A stretch of 64,000 nucleotides of DNA from Aphanomyces cochlioides (lineage: Eukaryota > Oomycota > Saprolegniomycetes > Saprolegniales > Verrucalvaceae), in contig JAHQRK010000006.1 in assembly GCA_019828595.1 (NCBI GenBank), forward strand, positions 1,426,001 to 1,490,000, read 5' to 3'. Position numbers and translations under genes: made by a program. Every line of letters begins with the position of its first letter. Position 1 is the stretch's first letter. Of the stretch, positions 46,478 through 54,984 are shown piece by piece. The notes beneath the pieces were generated by a model. That model was not told where the DNA came from. It searched no databases and saw only the letters and a list, made by a program, of their open reading frames with translations.

Positions 46478-46937
46478 ACTCAATTTCAAACCATCCATAT
46501 TCATTTCCAACGCTGCCGCTATGTAATGACTAGTCGAGCACGTGGAAGACCTTCTCTACCTTGGCTTATGCTTTGGGCTCTCCATCAAGATGTCAGAGAC
46601 CTGGAAGATTCCATGGATCTGTCTCGATTTGTCGCTCACTCTCTGAACGACTGATATATCTCGCATGACTCTTCGCGGATTCCATGACCTTCCAGCTACA
46701 GTACGCATGAGAGCATGAAAAAGACTACGAGCGGATGCATTCCATCGAGGCGACTATAAAGATGGCATCGATGGCGAGCTAAATCAGTGTTGCCAGCTTT
46801 CATCCACTGGAAGCTCGCAAGCGCACAGAGCTTAGTAAGGATGCGGCCTTGCTTCTCCAAGAATGCACACTAGACACGCAGACGTCTTGTCAAAAAGCTA
46901 CAGCTCAGCTGGACATCAAATGTTACAATAAGATCGT
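46478..46937. other. Intergenic, no gene seen
   Basis: About 460 bp behind the first FSP1-like gene's 3' end. No coding frame or repeat is recognised. Confidence 0.4.
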
Positions 46938-48104
46938 TTAGGCCTGTAGCTTGGCGTGCCATTTCGACCACATCTTGCCGGCAAAGTAATCCTTGCTCTT
47001 GAGGGAACGGACGAATGTGTCGCCGGCGACGACGCCACCAAAGATGGGTCATTGCGCAATGCCACCTTTTGGACCAAGTGGCAAAAACAAGCCATCAGGA
47101 CCTGTCATGGCAAAAGGAGCGATTGCGCCTTTGCCTTTCTTGATGACTGCTGCCAATTGCTTCGCCAAGTGTGCGCCTTGGATGTCTCCAGTGTAGGCCA
47201 ACTTTGGCGTCGGATGGTCGTTGACGTCGCCAATGGCAAAGACATTGGGAAAGCGCTTGTCGTCAAGATGAAGATCCGCCTTGACTTTGACTGCACCTCG
47301 TTCATTCACAAGAGACGGATCGAGCTTTCTGACCAAGTCAGAGTTTGGCTGCATGCCAGCGCACACGAGTTGTGCACCTGACTCAATGACAGTCCCCTTG
47401 TCTGTCGTCAAGGTCCTCTTCTCGAATCCATTCGCAGTGATGCGTTCAGGCAACCTTTCTCCCAGAACGATCTTGACTTTAAGTGCTGTCAACTTCTTCG
47501 TGAGGTTGGTGCGGAACTTTTCTGACACGCCAGCATTGCTCACGAGCGCATCGTTCACATCAAGGATAGTCACGCTCTTGTCTGGATAAGCCGATGCAAT
47601 CTCTCCAGCGACTTCAATTCCAACCGGGCCACCTCCGATGATCAAGACGGATGAGGCAGCCTTGATACCATTTGCTGCATTCACGATGGCGTCTTCTGCA
47701 TTCTTCAGGGAGAACGTTGTTTTAGAAACCTTGACTGGCGATGTGTAGCTGCTTCCAGTCGCAATGATCAAGTAGTCGTACGGAATCGTCGTCACTGTTT
47801 CCTCGGGTTGGTTGTCGATGATTTTGCGCACGAGGACTTCTTTTTCATTAATCGTGTCGACAAGTCCACGAATTAGTTTTGTATGGGAGGCAGGCAAGGC
47901 TTGATTGAGTGGAATAAAGAGCTTCTTGACGTACGATGGATCGACATAAGCTCGGGGGATGCCAATCGCGTGAAACGTATATTCATTCTTCTCAATGACC
48001 GTGATGGATGCAAGGGAGGCAGGGAGCTGCTTGGCCAGCTTCTGCGCAAACTGAATGCCAACATATCCACCACCGATGACAACGATCTGCTTTGGGCTGC
48101 TCAT
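46938..48104 (-). pseudogene. FSP1/AIFM2-like oxidoreductase copy 1, interrupted by in-frame TGA
   Basis: First of three tandem paralogues. From MSSPKQIVVIGGGYVGIQFA (48104) to the stop at 46938 the frame is exactly 388 codons plus stop, the same as the other copies, but codon 352 is TGA (47051-47049) where the others have Leu or Phe. Beyond it the frame stays conserved (PIFGGVVAGDTFVRSLKSKD...KLQA). FAD-binding GGGYVG, NAD-binding VLIIGGGPVGIEVAGEIA and FAIGDV motifs are intact. FSP1-type enzymes reduce ubiquinone with NAD(P)H at membranes. Either a recent pseudogene, a 351-residue truncated enzyme, or a stop-codon readthrough product (TGA followed by C). Confidence 0.8.
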
Positions 48105-48182
48105 TGCAAGTTGAACGTTGTTCACCCTTGAGCCTTTCTGTTCCATTAGACCAAACCCGCGACTGGTCAGATGTAAGATCGG

Positions 48183-48231
48183 ATTGGTGTATTTTAGCCA
48201 ATCAACGACAAAATTGATTGAATCAGCCAAT
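48183..48231. promoter_or_regulatory. Facing CCAAT boxes at FSP1-like copy 1
   Basis: ATTGG at 48183 faces CCAAT at 48198, with a further CCAAT at 48227, beginning 79 bp upstream of the ATG at 48104. Less symmetrical than the equivalent sites of copies 2 and 3. Confidence 0.5.
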
Positions 48232-48506
48232 CAGAGACATGTCCATGGATATCATTCCAAATTCAAAATGAAATACACATCACAAGCCAAAAAATATGAC
48301 TTTTTGGTAAACGATTCATGGAATGATTTACATTCCAAGTAGAGGCCAGTGGGCGTTGGGTTTCTCGGCACAGCCAGAATCCCAACCGCTCGCAAAATAC
48401 TAAAGGAAGCTAGCATCTGCACCGGTTTTAAGGTGGCTCTTACATTTCATTTTTGCAACAGTGATGGGCCGTGTAAGCTGTAGTTGTATCCCAAGCTTGC
48501 AAAAAT

Positions 48507-48800
48507 CTATTGGGTTTTGAAGTTCACGTTAGCATTTTGTAGCATCATTTGACTTTGGCGGTGTTCGAGTGCTTCAGCTTTCTCCAAGGAAGATTCTTTC
48601 ATTAAATAGCGAATCGATCGATGTGATTCAACATTCCACGTGTAATGTGTTTTACAGCAAGTTTGTGTAATTTCCCCCGAGCACTGTGTGGGGACGTCGA
48701 CAAGTGTGAGCTCCGTTTTATCACTGCAGAAACGAGAGCTAGCCAGAAAGCGTAGTCCAGCGTAAGACAGTACGCTAGATGAAGACATGAATCAGCCACA
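48507..48800 (-). pseudogene. Relic A of the gene interleaved with the FSP1-like copies
   Basis: A minus-strand frame with SRFCSDKTELTLVDVPTQC matches, in order, TRRCNEKVELILVDGE of the larger relic at 51.2 kb. The DNA around 48690-48725 and 51205-51245 also aligns by eye (about three quarters identical over 37 bp). Only this end of the second gene is still visible here; the remainder is unrecognisable. Function not assigned. Confidence 0.4.
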
Positions 48801-48920
48801 GCTCACTGTCTCTCGTTTGATCAAGCTTGCTAACATCAATCACGGTTTGAAGATCACCAAATAGAAATAAAGTATAATGGCATTATGCACGGTAGTAATA
48901 TAGCCGCCTCTGTATCGGCT

Positions 48921-50087
48921 TCATTTTGTAAGTCGAGCGTTCCACATTGACCAAGCGTAGCTTGCATAATAATCATTGCCCTTGATAGTACGCACCATCA
49001 TATCGCCAGCCACTACGCCACCAAAGATGGGAAACTGACCAACACCACTGTGTGGACCAAGCGGGATGAATATGACGTCAGGACCAGATGAGGCAAAAGG
49101 GGCGACAGTTCCTGTGCCTTTCTTGATGATTGTTGCCAATTGCTTCGCCAAGTGGATGCCTTGAAGAATTCCAGTGTAAGCCAACTTGGGCGACGGGTGA
49201 TCGCTTACGTCTCCAATCGCAAATACGTTGGGAAAGCGGCTATCATCGAGCTGCATGCTCGCTGTGACTTTGACAGCTCCAGAGCTGTTCACCAAAGTGG
49301 GGTCGAATTTCTTGACGAGGTGTGAGTTTGGCTGCATACCAGTACATACGAGCCGGACGTCCGATTCGATCATCGTTCCTCTGTTTGTAGTCAGGGTCTT
49401 ACATCCAAAGCCATTTTCAACCAAGCTCTTTGGTATGCTTTGACCCAAAAGCACCTCAACGTTGAGGTCATACAACTTTTTCATGAGTTTCGCACGGAAC
49501 TTTTTCGACACTCCAGCATTTCTGACAAGCGAGGTGTTCTTCTCAACGATGGTCACGCTCGTTTGAGGGTATGCTGCAGCGATTTGTCCAGCGACTTCAA
49601 TCCCGACTGGACCGCCTCCAATGACCAAGACAGACGTGGCTGCTTTGATACAGTTGGCTGTGTCCACAATAGCATTTTCAACATTGCGGCGTGAGAACGT
49701 CTCGGCAGGTAACTTGATTGGAAAGGTGTAGCTGCTCCCCATCGCCAGGACCAAGTAGTCGTATGGAATGGAGGACACAAAGTCATCGATGCGATTATCA
49801 ACGATTCGTCGGACGAGAACTCTTCGTGGTTGGATCGTGTCAGCGATTCCATGGACCCAAGTTGAGTGGGAGGCAGGCAATGCATTATTGAGCGGAATGA
49901 AGAGCTTGCTGACGTACGATGGGTCCACATAAGCACGTGGGACACCAATGGCGTGGAAAGTAAATTCATTCTTTTCAATGACCGTGATTTTTGCTTGCGA
50001 CGCGGGAAGTTGCTTGGCCAACTCTTGGGCGAATTGAATGCCGACGTATCCGCCGCCGATGATTACGATTTGCTTTGGGCTGCTCAT
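48921..50087 (-). CDS. FSP1/AIFM2-like NAD(P)H:quinone oxidoreductase, copy 2
   Basis: 388 residues, single exon, start at 50087 (MSSPKQIVIIGGGYVGIQFA). Two dinucleotide-binding folds: FAD motif GGGYVG at the N-terminus and NAD(P)H motif VLVIGGGPVGIEVAGQIA in the middle; FAIGDVSDHPSPKLAY near residue 300 is the second FAD contact. The tail GVGQFPIFGGVVAGDMMVRT corresponds to the FSP1 membrane-proximal C-terminus. No N-terminal myristoylation Gly is seen, unlike animal FSP1, so membrane targeting is uncertain. The equivalent acidic and His residues around the active site are not assigned. Intact and probably functional. Confidence 0.85.
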   Translation of the reverse strand: MSSPKQIVIIGGGYVGIQFAQELAKQLPASQAKITVIEKNEFTFHAIGVPRAYVDPSYVSKLFIPLNNALPASHSTWVHGIADTIQPRRVLVRRIVDNRIDDFVSSIPYDYLVLAMGSSYTFPIKLPAETFSRRNVENAIVDTANCIKAATSVLVIGGGPVGIEVAGQIAAAYPQTSVTIVEKNTSLVRNAGVSKKFRAKLMKKLYDLNVEVLLGQSIPKSLVENGFGCKTLTTNRGTMIESDVRLVCTGMQPNSHLVKKFDPTLVNSSGAVKVTASMQLDDSRFPNVFAIGDVSDHPSPKLAYTGILQGIHLAKQLATIIKKGTGTVAPFASSGPDVIFIPLGPHSGVGQFPIFGGVVAGDMMVRTIKGNDYYASYAWSMWNARLTK

Positions 50088-50151
50088 CGTAGTCTGAGCG
50101 GCGGGAGTGTGCAATGTTCAGAGGGCATTAAACTTGATGCGTCTCATTTTC

Positions 50152-50173
50152 GATTGGCTAGAATTAGCCAATG
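50152..50173. promoter_or_regulatory. Palindromic double CCAAT site at FSP1-like copy 2
   Basis: GATTGGCTA and TTAGCCAAT face each other across 3-4 bp, 65 bp before the ATG at 50087. Nearly identical to the site at copy 3. Confidence 0.6.
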
Positions 50174-50292
50174 AAATTCATGACAAGGTTGCAAATTGTG
50201 AATTTGGCGTATGACATAACGCAGTTCTCACCACCACGATAGTATACGTCTGCTTCCAATTGACCACGTTCTCCAGCTTTGGCTATAGATTT

Positions 50293-51260
50293 TCAGCTAG
50301 CGAAGCTCTTCATCGCCCAAGTTGTCCACAAGCGCAAGGGTTGCGTCTGATCTTCCTTCGAGAGTTCCTTCAGGGGCACTGAGCCATCAACGACCACAAA
50401 ATGGTCGCCATGATACCCAAACGACTCGGGATCGCGGTGCCGCCGGCCTTGCTCTCGGTCAATCCACATGAAATCTATCATTTCGATCACGTGGACTTCT
50501 TGAATTTGATAAGGCTTGACAAAGAGCATCGATTCAATCGGGAGACCGGTTGCTTGATGGATCTTCTTGGAGAGAATTTCAAACCAGCTTTCCAGACAGT
50601 CTTTGTACTCAAATACGATTTCGTGAAGTGAAATATACTTGAAATTGGCACGATCAAACACCGTGCCGTTGTAGAGCACGTAGTCACAAGGCAGGACTTC
50701 AGGCTATGACAGGATCTGGACGGCGAAATCGCGGTTCTCATAGAGGTTTAGCTGTGGCACTTGGTGGAGTTTGTGTCCATCTGCCAAGATCATAATCATG
50801 CGGCTGCTCGAGTAGTCTCGGGGGCGTAAATACGGCGCTTCGATGCCCTTCTTGACGAATTCTTCAGCGATTCCTCTTGCATTTCTTCCACCGTCATGTT
50901 GCTCGATGCAACAAGTGTTGTGAGCCACGACATTGCGACGGGCCTTGGAGGAACATGGACGGCTCGATGGGTTGTGGCTTTGGTTGGTACTATTGAATTT
51001 GAAGGCGGAATTCGCCTACAGTGAAGGGTCGTTCCACGGCGAGGAAGAGCGTCGACTGGTCCAACAGCATCAATTTCTTGAAGGTCACATGGAGTACTGT
51101 ACGTTCTTCAGCGTTGTCGGATGATCCACGGCGTTGTCTGAACGTGTTGGTGTGTCCAAATACTTGACCAGTTGATTCTGGAGTGTCATGCTGAGGAGTT
51201 TACTCGCCATCAACAAGAATGAGCTCCACTTTCTCATTGCAGCGACGAGTCCAAATCAGC
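50293..51260 (-). pseudogene. Relic B of the interleaved gene (largest remnant)
   Basis: The minus strand encodes a series of exon-like blocks: RCNEKVELILVD, VTFKKLMLLDQSTLFLAVER, TVEEMQEESLKNS, YLRPRDYSSSRMIMILADGH with LNLYENRDFAVQIL, and VLYNGTVFDRANFKYISLHE running to the stop at 50293. They keep exon-like order, but frames shift and stop codons intervene, and no single spliced model is certain. The ubiquitin-like look of some blocks faintly recalls the C-terminal parts of USP47-type deubiquitinases; I do not claim it. It could still be an expressed short gene (50293-50679 is 128 codons, open). Confidence 0.45.
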
Positions 51261-51447
51261 GTTTTATACAAATACAAGATGAAGAGCTTGGATTACTTTC
51301 AGCTTGTTGTGGCGTTGTATGTGGTGCGTGGTCAGTTTGGTCAAAGTTTGCTAAATTATATGGTGTTTCGAAGTTCTCACTACAAATCAAGTTAAAAAGC
51401 ATTATACAAGGGAGCACTATTGACACCGCGATCGGCACGATTCAGTA

Positions 51448-52614
51448 CTAGTTTGTAAGCTGAGCATTCCACGTCGTCCACGTCTTGCTTGCAAAGTAAT
51501 CCTTGCCCTTGATAGATCGCACCATCATGTCGCCAGCCACGACGCCACCAAAGATGGGAAGCTGACCAACACCACCGTTTGGACCGAGTGGAATGAACAT
51601 GCCATCAGGACCAGACACAGCAAAAGGGGCGACTGATCCTTTGCCTTTCTTGATGATTGTCGCCAATTGTTTTGCCAAGTGAATGCCTTGGAGATTGTCC
51701 GTGTAGGCCAACTTGGGTGTCGGGTGATCGTTGACGTCGCCAATCGCAAACACGTTGGGAAAGCGACTATCGTTCAGTTGCATATTCGCTGTGACTTTGA
51801 CAGCTCCATTGCCATTCACTAAAGAGGGGTCGAGCTTCTGGACCAGGTCAGAGTTTGGCTGCATGCCAGCACAGACGAGCTGGACGTCCGATTCGATCAT
51901 CGTTCCTCTGTTTGTAGTCAGGGTCTTGCGTTCGAAGCCGTTTTCAACCACGCGGTTGGGCAAGCCTTGGCCCAAAACCACCTCAACCTTGAGAGCTTCC
52001 AACTTTTTCATGAGTTTGGTGCGGAACTTTTCTGACACTCCAGCGTTGCTCACGAGCGTGCTGTTCTTCTCAATGATGGTGACTCTCTTTTGAGGGTGTG
52101 CTGCAGCAATTTCTCCAGCGACTTCAATCCCGACTGGACCTCCCCCAATGATCAAAACGGACGTGGCTGCTTTGATACGGTTAGCTGTGTCCACAAAAGC
52201 ATTTTCAGCATTGCGGCGTGAAAACGTCTCGGCAGGCACTTTGGATGGAGAGGTGTAGCTGCTCCCCATCGCCAGGACCAAGTAGTCGTACGGGATAGCG
52301 GTCACATTGTTGTCGATGCGATTGTCAACGATTCGTCGGACGAGAACTTGTCGTTGTTCGATCGTGTCAGCGATTTCGCGGACCAATGTTGAGTGGGAGG
52401 CGGGCAATGCATTATTCAGGGGGATGAAGAGCTTGCTGATGTACGAAGGGTCCACATAAGCACGGGGGACACCAATGGCGTGGAAAGTAAATTCATTCTT
52501 TTCAATGACCGTGATTTTTGCTTGCGACGCGGGAAGTTGCTTGGCCAACTCTTGGGCGAATTGAATGCCGACGTATCCGCCGCCAATGATAACGATTTGC
52601 TTTGGGCTGCTCAT
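51448..52614 (-). CDS. FSP1/AIFM2-like NAD(P)H:quinone oxidoreductase, copy 3
   Basis: 388 residues, single exon, start at 52614 (MSSPKQIVIIGGGYVGIQFA), in line with copies 1 and 2 although the frame is open 47 codons further upstream. The same FAD (GGGYVG), NAD(P)H (VLIIGGGPVGIEVAGEIA) and FAIGDV motifs are intact, and the C-terminus reads GVGQLPIFGGVVAGDMMVRS. It is closer to copy 2 than to copy 1 over most of its length. Likely functional. All three copies are transcribed in the same direction. Confidence 0.86.
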   Translation of the reverse strand: MSSPKQIVIIGGGYVGIQFAQELAKQLPASQAKITVIEKNEFTFHAIGVPRAYVDPSYISKLFIPLNNALPASHSTLVREIADTIEQRQVLVRRIVDNRIDNNVTAIPYDYLVLAMGSSYTSPSKVPAETFSRRNAENAFVDTANRIKAATSVLIIGGGPVGIEVAGEIAAAHPQKRVTIIEKNSTLVSNAGVSEKFRTKLMKKLEALKVEVVLGQGLPNRVVENGFERKTLTTNRGTMIESDVQLVCAGMQPNSDLVQKLDPSLVNGNGAVKVTANMQLNDSRFPNVFAIGDVNDHPTPKLAYTDNLQGIHLAKQLATIIKKGKGSVAPFAVSGPDGMFIPLGPNGGVGQLPIFGGVVAGDMMVRSIKGKDYFASKTWTTWNAQLTN

Positions 52615-52735
52615 GGAAGATTTTAATTTGAGTGCTGGGGGGCATGGAAGCAACTTTCCCGCGTGGTCAATGTTCACGAGGATTATTCGTGCTTGTAAAC
52701 TCAAACAGACAGGCGGCTCATTGATTCTCATTCTC

Positions 52736-52785
52736 GATTGGCTAAAATTAGCCAATCAAACACATGAGAACCCCAATTAGCCAAT
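52736..52785. promoter_or_regulatory. Perfect palindromic CCAAT pair at FSP1-like copy 3
   Basis: GATTGGCTAA-N2-TTAGCCAATC (52736-52757) is a perfect 10-bp inverted repeat; a further TTAGCCAAT lies near 52777. The palindrome begins about 122 bp upstream of the ATG at 52614. Confidence 0.6.
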
Positions 52786-52965
52786 CGAAAACATGTCCAT
52801 GGATAGCTTCGTCCCAGAGGAAATTTCCGGGGGGAATTTTGTCATCACACTCCATAATTTAAACGAATCCATGGACTCAAAAATCATTTTATCCAATAGA
52901 ATTGCCATATTCAATGGAAATATCCATGGAATTATTTACATCCCAAAGTGTTACAAGATGGCTCG

Positions 52966-53440
52966 TGGAACTAGGAATCCCCACGGCTCGGTTCGGAGCC
53001 GGAGCCGAGCCGAACCGAGAGGAACCGCGTCGGCTTGGTTTCAGATTTTCCTCATCGGCTCCAAAGCCGAGCCGAGCCGAGTTGAGTTAAGCCGAGTCGA
53101 ACCGAGCCAAGCCGATGAGCCGATAAATAACTCGGATCTGCCATTTTGATTTATTGTCCCATAAAGTTTAGTGCATGTGATGCGATCATCTCAAGTATCG
53201 CCATCACTACTTGTTAAGAATGGCAGGTCTTAATTCAGTTGAAAATTCAGTGTTAGTTTCTTTGACACTCGAGGAAATGCACATGAAGTTAACTATCATC
53301 ATGGCACATCGGCTAGCCGCGGCTCGAGTCGGCTTGGTTCGGTTTGACCATCAGAAACCGGTCGGCTTGGTTCCGCATTTTGGAAATCGGCTTCGAGCCG
53401 AGCCGAACCGAGCCGAGCCGTGGGGATCCCTACGTGGAAC
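52966..53440. repeat. Foldback repeat with GCCGA/CCGAG arrays
   Basis: The left end (GGAA...ATCCCCACGGCTCGGTTCGG from about 52968) recurs inverted at the right end (about 53397-53440, ...CCGTGGGGATCCCTACG). Both ends lead into degenerate 5-6 bp tandem repeats of GCCGA/ACCGA type, GC-rich against an AT-rich middle. The structure resembles a foldback or MITE-type element of about 475 bp. No coding capacity; the Arg/Ala/Glu/Pro/Ser-rich frames it yields come from the repeats. Confidence 0.6.
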
Positions 53441-53555
53441 ATCAAAATCGGCGAACCTTCTTCGCCAGTATTAAGTTTGTCACAGAGATGGATCAGCAGG
53501 GACAGCGTAGTCATCCAAGACGCAATTAAAAGTTGAAGCGCAATTCAAAATGCAC

Positions 53556-54975
53556 CTACTTTAGTAGATTTAACAGTCCAGGGGAAGGAATTTCAGAGGG
53601 GGGTCCACGTTGTACGTTGTATGGCTGTAGGTGCTCAAATAGGTGCAATTGGCTTTCGTTGAGCTTCAGTTTCATGCCAAGAAGCGCTTTGCAACACCAA
53701 CTCGTCAAAGCAACGAATAGCGATGTCGTAAAACTCAAGTTTGTCTTGCGGCACAAGCGCATATCACCGATGAAGACAGGACTGTCATTGACAGTCCTGT
53801 GCTGTGTTGAGCATCTTCCAGTTTGTAAAGATAACGAGAAGAGCTCTACTCGTCCACGATTGCAACAGTTCGCTCGTTGGTGGGCAACTTCTTGAGTGGA
53901 ATGGAGCCATGAGATGCGGCATGCGATTGTGTATGCAGGTAGAGCCGACCATGGATCTCGACTTCTTCGCGTGAGCTCGTCAAACCTGTTCTCATCTTGC
54001 GCCTCATGAGATTTTGCCCATGAGCTCACTTGAAGTCGTATGCAGCACGCGACGCCTCGGTCATAACTATACTTGACCCGCTAGTTCTCGGACAAGTCTT
54101 CCACAGTCATGTCAATCGCAATCTCTAGCTCAAGCGGTGATTCCGTGGCATGTGGCTTTAGCGACAGTTCATACTTGCGCACTGGCGCCGAGCTGTTGTA
54201 GAGTTGCGGCTACAAACGAAGAGACTTCACCGATGCAAGAGCGTCTTGCCCTGAGCTTGGCATTTGCAATTACGCCAGTACTTAGTCGATGTCAAGCGCC
54301 TTCACAACTCCGTCGCTGAACAAAATGTGAAGACAATCGCTGCCTTGAACGCCAATCTTCGCGACCTTGAACCATACCTCAGATCAACCCAGCGAAGAGC
54401 CACGCATGCAATCTCGTTGCAATTGATGGTGAGTCGTGCTCGCTTATTGTTATAAATCTCTCAACTGTTTCATGCACTTCAGACATGGACTTGTCTCGAC
54501 GATGGGCTCAGGGGAACTTGTAGAAGCTCCTCGTCGCACGTCTTGAAAAAATGGTCAACTGTCACAGGGGCTGTCCCGCGGCGAGGAATAGTGGCGACAA
54601 GTCCAACAACTTCACATTCTTGGACATATCGAGCGCCATAAGTTCTTGACCATTGTCGGACAAATCGCGAAAGAGCTGGAACGTGTTCGCCAGCATGTCT
54701 ATGCGCTTGGCCAGTTGATCCATGAGAGAGTCTGCAGTGGCTCACGACGATCTACGACAAATCACCACATCGAGCCTTCGTTGGAGTTGGCGTCAGGGTC
54801 ATTGATACGCGCAAGTATGTTGTTGTCGGTCATATGGGACGCCAAAGAGCATTGCTGCTTCCCAGTCACTCTCGACAACGGCGTGAGGTTTGAAATGTAT
54901 ATCGTCTAGTTTCCCAGGGCATGGAAGATCTTCAGCTGGATTCCCAAATTTGCTGTGTGACCCACAAGTGGTACT
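53556..54975 (-). pseudogene. Relic C of the interleaved gene, broken by the LINE
   Basis: The minus-strand blocks include AVVESDWEAAMLFGVPYDRQ, KNVKLLDLSPLFLAAGQP (compare KKLMLLDQSTLFLAVERP of relic B), RKYELSLKPHATESPLELEI with IDMTVEDLSEN (compare NMTVEEMQEE of relic B), and SHGSIPLKKLPTNERTVAIV (compare GSVPLKELSKED). The order is the same as in relic B, with stops and frame changes between the blocks. Its upstream end is cut by the LINE beginning about 54,975. The parent gene was evidently duplicated along with the FSP1-like genes. Product not recognised. Confidence 0.45.
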
Positions 54976-54984
54976 CCGCACATG

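Noticed and set aside
52793..53149. Arg/Ala/Glu/Pro/Ser-rich plus-strand frame
   Set aside because: It is produced by translating the GCCGA-type tandem repeats of the foldback element.
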